A stretch of 64,000 nucleotides of DNA from Euleptes europaea (Eukaryota > Chordata > Lepidosauria > Squamata > Sphaerodactylidae). A model generated the notes under the pieces. The model was not told the origin of the DNA. It searched no databases and saw only the letters and a list, made by a program, of their open reading frames with translations. A program made the position numbers and the translations under genes. Every line of letters begins with the position of its first letter. The stretch's first letter is position 1. The stretch lies in NCBI RefSeq assembly GCF_029931775.1, contig NC_079321.1, positions 17,008,501-17,072,500 on the forward strand, given 5' to 3'. Shown here piece by piece: positions 58,119 to 64,000 of this stretch.

Positions 58119-59030
58119 TCTAGCCATTACATGATATTAGTACTGCTTTGTCCAGTTTGAGATGTATAGAGTATTTAAAGCCTAGCTGATAATGCATCTA
58201 GACCACCCCACAGCTTTAAACCCTCTGTTACTTCAGAGCAGACTGAGAAGACAGAGGGAAATTATCTACTATAAACACCATGGCCTGAAAAAAATCACAT
58301 TTTGGCGAAATGATTTACAAATGTCAAAAGTTTTCAAACTTAAGTGTTATTGTTTGAAGTATGCTGGGCTCTATACACAGAACACATGTCCCTTAAATTG
58401 TACTGCGTATTTTGTGTTTTGTTGATGAGAGCACAGCTCAGTTGGAAAATATTGCAACTTGACCCTCCTGCTAGATTAAATGTAAATAAAAGGAGTAAAA
58501 CAAGGCCGAAGTAACTTTGATCCATACTGGGAGAAAAGGCGCGGGTGATAATTTTAAATCACTACATAATCAGATTGACAGCAGTTCTTATAAAGTACAC
58601 GTCCTAAGATATTCATATTCAAGGCATTTGACACTTATGGGGAATTTCTTCTTCAGCTTGTCTCAAGAAGGTGTGCACGGGAGAGATTGCTTTCGCTTCC
58701 ATCCAGAGCTGCTTAAAGCAGTTGCCAGAATTGTTAATTTACCTTCAGAGAAATGCATGCACGTGAAGCGCTCCCTGTGCTGCTTGTGTTAACAGCTGTT
58801 CCCTCACCTCCTCTTGTTTAGCTGGGAGGCAGACCATGCCCATGGAGAGGACTATAATAAATACCACCTGCTGTTGCCCTCCCCAAACACATGCCGTACA
58901 ACAAAGTCCAGCAATTCTCTTGACACAATATTATAGAGGTTATGCCTGTGCTTTATGCACATGCACATAAGTGGAAGTTTGGCTTACCATGTTACTGTGC
59001 AACGTATAAACACACAAAGTGAACATTTGA
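58119..59030. other. Intergenic between MCM8 3' end and CRLS1 promoter, unassigned
   Basis: No gene or repeat is recognised; short open frames only. Confidence 0.35.
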
Positions 59031-59793
59031 AATTCAGCAAGGTTTTTATTTTAATATTAAATAATCCAACATTTTATCCTGTGTATGGCTTAAAGGTGGC
59101 ACAGTAGTTTTATCCAACTAAAACAACATTTATTCACAGTGCTCTGAACATGTACAAAGAGACTGGTTTTTTTTTTTCAGTTTAAGAACTGAAACTTCCC
59201 AATAGCGTGAACTGTTTTTTTCTCTTTAAAAAGGCAAAACACAGTCGTTCAAATGTAACAAACCATTGTGAACTGTCTCCATGAAAAACGTTAAAACACC
59301 AAATTATATTAAGTTTCTCAAAAATGTTACAAAATAGTATTAAGAAGCTGCTACTATTGACTCAATTTCAAAGCATTTTAACAACAACTTGCCTCAGGAG
59401 AGGGTCATGAACAAGCCACGGGTTCCTATGCTCTCTCCCTCCCCCCACTCACATGCAGCTTCCTTGCGCATTTCCTGCTTAATGCTAACCATCATGTATC
59501 CAAGACAGCAAAATTATGGTTAACACTAGAAATAGAGAATAGCTCCATGAGAGAAGGAAGGAGATGTATGAGCTGACATATCCTTCCAACCTATCTTATG
59601 CAAATACCCACTTTAGTAGTCTTTGCATGCAGTGTATACAATTATGCAATTTATAATACATGCAAACAGTGTTCCTGGAAGTACTAATTTGTAAAATTAT
59701 CTTGAATTTCAGCCAAGATTGTAACTTTGATTGCCTGCAAGTTGTAATCATCCTTACCACAACACAACACGGTGTTCTACTGGACCTGTTCCC
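59030..59793 (-). other. MCM8: Probable MCM8 3' UTR
   Basis: Repeat-free, A/T-rich minus-strand sequence after the stop. A minus-strand AATAAA lies at 59050-59045, marking a likely cleavage site near 59,030. Confidence 0.55.
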
Positions 59794-59886
59794 TCACATA
59801 GTTTGAAGCTGATATAATCTTGGACCTTTTTTCAAGAAATAACCCTGATCGTTTAAAGATCCAATAAAATTTTCAAAATCAGCCAC
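59794..59886 (-). CDS. MCM8: MCM8 last coding exon (partial gene)
   Basis: MCM8 pairs with MCM9 in a hexameric helicase for homologous-recombination repair and meiosis. Only its last exon is visible: acceptor TGCTTCTTCCAG, then VADFENFIGSLNDQGYFLKK and GPRLYQLQTM, stop TGA at 59796-59794. The end GPxxYQLQTM matches the vertebrate MCM8 C-terminus as I recall it, and the place next to CRLS1 fits human synteny. Phase 0 at the 5' edge is assumed. The other exons lie to the right of the window, or were not found in it. Confidence 0.82.
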   Translation of the reverse strand: MADFENFIGSLNDQGYFLKKGPRLYQLQTM

Positions 59887-60120
59887 CTGGAAGAAGCAAA
59901 AACACACTAGTTATGTAATCCAGACAAACAAATATGCAATACGTGAAATGTAAATATATGGTATCAAGGTTCCTTTCAAAAAATTTACAGCAGCGGAGTT
60001 TCAAAAGCAGTTAGTGCTGTGGCATTGTGGAATGCTACTTAAAAGAGTGGGGAATCAAGAATAAGCAATGGCATGTTCCAGCCCAGCAGAAATAGCTCTT
60101 GGTGTCTCTGTGGAAGTCTT

Positions 60121-63100
60121 CCCCAGAAAGAGCCTTGGCTACTTACCGTGAAGGCTTCTTCTGCTCAGAGGGACGAAGGGCATCTTCATTATGGGTGTTT
60201 CCTTTTCCTCTTATCTCGGGAGGCAGGAACCAAATATTTAAATTTTTCTGACCTCTGAGGGTAAACGCCCCCTTGTGATCAGTTAAAGACTTTCCGAGCC
60301 TTATGTATTTAAGATAGACTGAAGAAACATGTTAGTTATAATTCTATACAAGAAATAAGTTCCTAATAAACATTAACGATGAACCTTTAGGATAACTATA
60401 AGTCATGAACCAACAAACAGCGTTTAACTTGAATTGAATGTCAACTGGAAGTTAGATGTAACCATGATTACCTGTAATTTTATTTTATTTGTTTTATTTA
60501 TATTTTACTGACGTCTGGGCGGGCAAGATGCCCTTCGTCCCTCTGAGCAGAAGAAGCCTTCACGGTAAGTAGCCAAGGCTCTTTCTCGCTCAGAGGGAGA
60601 AGGGCATCTTCATTATGGGACATACAAGAGCTGTCCCCCGCCCTTGGGAGGGTTAGACGTCCTGAAGTATACTTTGCAGTACTCGTCTGCCTAAGGCGGC
60701 ATCTGCTGACAAGTATAGATCTAATTTGTAGTGTCTCACAAATGTGGACACCGAGGACCAAGTTGCAGCCTTACATATCTCTTCCATAAAGCACGGCAGT
60801 CGAAGGCTGCTGAAGTAGCCGCACTTCTTCCCAAGTGGGCAGTAACGCCCGCAGGAGCAGGTAGGTTATTTATTCTATAAGCCTGTGTTATGTATAAGGT
60901 GATGGTCCTACTAATGGATGCCTTGGACATATGCTTGCCCTTGTCAGGTGGTGAGATATGAACGAATAAGGAGTCAGAGTTCCTAATAATTTTAGTAAGA
61001 TAAATGTAAACAGGTAGTGCCCTTCTTAGGTCTAGCTAGTGCCAGGCCTTCTCCTTAGGATTCTTGGGGTTAGTGCAGAAGATGTAAGCACTATGTCCTA
61101 CTCCCTGTGAAACTTGCAGCTACATTTTGTCCTATCTCAGTGATTGGTTCGAATGGTAGTTGTGTGAGTGCTGTCAAAGCTGTGTGCAGGCTCTAGTTGT
61201 GAACCTGTGTCTAACAGGAGGAGCTAAATAACTGACGCCCCTTAAAAAGGCTTTTATGTGATGGTGTTTGGTTAAGCGGTATCCAGATACCTTGGGTACT
61301 ATGGTAGCTATAGATGCCAGTTGCCTTTGTAGAGTGCAGGTAGCTAGCCCTAAGCTCTGTCCCTCCTGATGGCTTCCTTGTTGTCAATATGGTAGTGACG
61401 GCCACCGGGCTATAACCTAGGGCTATAAGTCATCTCCTTTCAGTGCCCATGCGGTCAGTTTGTACCACCCTGGATTGGGATGGCATATTGGGTCTTGTAG
61501 AGGGAGATCTTGTCTGTCTGGAAGTCTCCAATGGTTCTGTATGGACATCTGAATTATAGATGGGAACCACGGTCGTCGCAGCCAATATGGAGCTATGAAT
61601 CTGACTGATGCTTTTTGAAGTCGTACCTTTCTCAATACCCTTGGAGGGAGGGGGGGAACCCGTACAGTAGGTCGTGTGGCCCTGGTGACATTAAGAGGTC
61701 CATTTGTTCCGCCCCCTGTTGACGGTACATGGAATAGTACCTTGGCAGCTGGTCGATGATGCTGGATGCAAACAGATGAATCTGTGGCGTGCCGAATCTC
61801 TGAGTAATAAGTTGAAAGACCTCTGGATGTAGAGACCATTCTGCCTCGCTGATGTCCTGTCTGCTGAGCCAGTCTGCTTGTATGTTGACTGTGCCCTGAA
61901 TATGTTCTGCTGATTTTGATGAGAGGTTGGACTCGGCCCAAGGAAAAATGTAGTCGCTTCTGAGGATCGTCCTGATTTCTAGGGCACTGATGTGAAGATT
62001 CTGTTCTTGATGGTCCATGTTGCTTGAGCCATTGTCCCTTGAGTGTGGCTTCCCAACCTGATAGACACGCGTCCGTGAAGATTTGAATTGGTGTTGGACG
62101 GAGATACCAACTTCCTTTCGTCAAATTCTGAGACTGAAACCATCATACTAGTCTTGATCTGACTTCCTCGGTCAGGATGAGATTTCTGTCACTTCTTCCT
62201 TGGTATGTCTCTTTGGTACGGCCTTAAGAACCATTGAAGAGGTCTTGCTCGTAAGCGTGCCCCTTGAACTGCGGGAATGCATGCAGACATGTGACCCTTC
62301 AGTTTGGTCAGGGACATTAGAGAAGGCGACCGGGAATTAATTGCTTTCTTTGCTAGAGATGAAATGTTGTGGATTTTTGTCCACTGGAAGGTATAAGGAG
62401 TTTGTCAGTGTGTCTATGTCCATCCCCCATCTCTCTCAATCGTTGGGATGGAACTAAGTGGGTCTTTCTGAAGTTGATTATGACCCGTGTTCTGTTAACC
62501 TCTTCAGAACTCTCTCTGAATGATCTATGCTCTGCTAGTTCGAGCTTGCGCAAATCAGAATGTCGTCTGAGAAGGGTGCATTCTCACGCCCTCCTTGTGC
62601 AGAGATGTGACTGGTGTGTCCAGAACTTTGGTGAATACTCGAGGAGGGGCGATGATAACCCGAATCGTAAGGCCCTGAATTGGAAGAGGTGTCCCTTGTA
62701 CGGGAACCGAAGGAAACAACAATGTGCCGGGTGTATTAGAATGTAAGAAAATGCTTTTCCCTGAGGACCTGTGTGACTGACTTTAGTGTCTCCATCCTGA
62801 AGCGCTTTAATGGGATAATCTGTTCAGAAACTTGAGGTCTAGGATGGCTTTCCATCCGCCGCCTTTGTTGGGAACAGTAAAGAATACTGAATAGACTCCC
62901 AATGTATGCTCTAATGGTGAGACTGGCTCCATCGCCTTGATGTCTAAGAGGCCTCTGAAGTTCTATGGATTTTTTTTGGGGGGGGGGGAATGTTGGAGAT
63001 ATTACTAGTCGATGTGGAGTGTAAGAAAAACTCTATCTGATAGCCTTGTGAGATAATGTTTGTGACCCAGAGGCCTGGTTGGGAGGTGACCACTGACTGT

Positions 63101-64000
63101 GTAATAGGCTGAGCCTGCCTTCCACTGACTGGTGGCTGGCGTCACTGTTTGGTTGGGCGGTCGGGTTTATCCCCTTTATTGCCCTGGAAGGTGGAGGATT
63201 TTGGAGATTTATTGAATCGTCCTCCTTTACTAAAGGAGCTGCGATTCTGGTTCCGGTGGTTTCTAGGTTGATCAGGTCTGTATCTTTGAAGTATGTGGTA
63301 TGCACAAAAGGACATAGAGGGAGTGATCCCTTGGATTCCTTGCGCAGAAACTTGTCTTTGGTCTCCACTGATATGGGGACCAAATTGTCTCCAAGCAAGG
63401 TCTTTTCCTGATACAGGAAGCCCATAATAACCAATTTTGATCTATATACTCCGCTTGCCAGGGGCGTACCCAGAGAGCCTTTCTGGCAGCTGAGGCTGTG
63501 GCTAGTGTTCTAGCTGCATATGACATGTTATCTAAGGAGGAATCAGCTAGAAAGAATACCACTCTCGAAAACATGGATGACATGGTATCTAAGGTAGAAT
63601 CAGCTGGAAGGATACCACTCTCAAAAAAAACATGGATGCCCTTCTGGCATCTGATGCTGCGGCTAGTGTCCTAGCTGCATATGGCATGGTATCGAAGTTC
63701 GAATCAGTTAGAAAGAATACCACTCTCAAAAAACATGGGTACTCCTGTAAAGGCGTTTCTTTCTTCCTGTGGAAAAAGTTGATATAACTTCCTAGTCCAA
63801 ATTATTGCCACTCTGTGTACTAGGGCAGATGTGATAGAAGCGCTTGATAGTGAGTGCCAAGGCCTCTGAGCATTTATGCCTGCTAACTCTGCCTTCCTAT
63901 CTGTAGGTCCCTAATCATGGCAAGGCCATGTAACAAGGTTGAAGGAGTGAAGGCAGTGACAGGTGATTCTACTGAAGGCACTTTTAGAATTTTAGAAGCG
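60121..64000 (-). mobile_element. DIRS-like retrotransposon fossil (runs off the window)
   Basis: A tyrosine-recombinase (DIRS-type) retroelement on the minus strand. Visible parts are a gag-like region (about 63.0-63.65 kb), a reverse transcriptase/RNase H region (about 61.4-62.9 kb) and a repeat region at its 3' side (60.12-60.62 kb). There, 60,127-60,192 is inverted at about 60,525-60,592, as expected of DIRS terminal and internal complementary repeats. It is broken, with several breaks, and looks old to moderately old. It lies in the last MCM8 intron; its other end is outside the window. Confidence 0.72.
63470..63745. repeat. Tandem repeat inside the DIRS-like fossil
   Basis: Two long units (about 63480-63572 and 63641-63739, sharing GCTAGTGT(T/C)CTAGCTGCATA and AGAATACCACTCTC) and a shorter middle unit form a direct array within the gag-like part. 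Confidence 0.7.

Noticed and set aside
58517-58792. A 91-residue plus-strand frame between MCM8 and CRLS1
   Set aside because: No recognisable similarity, no splice or promoter context.

Overview
The window is nuclear DNA of a squamate reptile, most likely a lizard or gecko; the species cannot be fixed from sequence alone. The evidence is split eukaryotic genes with consensus splice sites, Sauria SINEs (tRNA head with a BovB/RTE-type tail), a 5S-rRNA-derived SINE with the same kind of tail, CR1 tails, an RTE/BovB tail, and abundant hAT-type miniature elements. Four host genes lie in the order and orientation FERMT1(+) - LRRN4(+) - CRLS1(-) - MCM8(-). This is, from memory, the same neighbourhood as on human chromosome 20p12.

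1-17,340: the last ten coding exons of FERMT1 (kindlin-1), covering most of F2 with its PH domain and the integrin-binding F3 lobe, followed by the stop codon and a probable 3' UTR. The introns hold SINEs, CR1 tails, a Tigger element and several hAT elements. 17,340-25,000: intergenic, repeat-rich, with a long CCTT/CTTT microsatellite. 25,000-40,500: LRRN4, with a possible non-coding first exon ending at 25,191, four coding exons (767 codons before the stop; signal peptide, LRRs, LRR C-terminal cap, Ser/Thr-rich stalk, FN3, one membrane segment) and a probable 3' UTR. Intron 1 starts in a three-deep nest of miniature elements, and intron 2 carries a 2.2-kb L1-type insertion with an exact 19-bp target duplication.

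40,500-44,940: the gap between the convergent LRRN4 and CRLS1 genes. 44,940-56,240: complete CRLS1 (cardiolipin synthase), seven coding exons on the minus strand, with a CpG-island promoter at 55.54-56.24 kb. Intron 1 holds a fold-back element invaded by an L1 end and by a Penelope-like composite. 56,450-57,250: an ~800-bp palindrome made of Penelope-like repeat ends, flanked by an exact 12-bp duplication. 59,030-59,886: the last coding exon and 3' UTR of MCM8. 60,120-64,000: a broken DIRS-like fossil, minus strand, in the adjacent MCM8 intron, running off the window.

The genes do not form a pathway: kindlin-1 activates integrins, LRRN4 is a neuronal cell-surface protein, CRLS1 makes mitochondrial cardiolipin, and MCM8 is a recombination-repair helicase. 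Their proximity is ancestral synteny. I found no clearly new gene or defence system. The most unusual material is structural: dated nests of hAT miniature elements whose 8-bp target duplications can be read directly, a compound miniature element that seems to have multiplied as a unit, and the Penelope-like palindrome beside the CRLS1 promoter.
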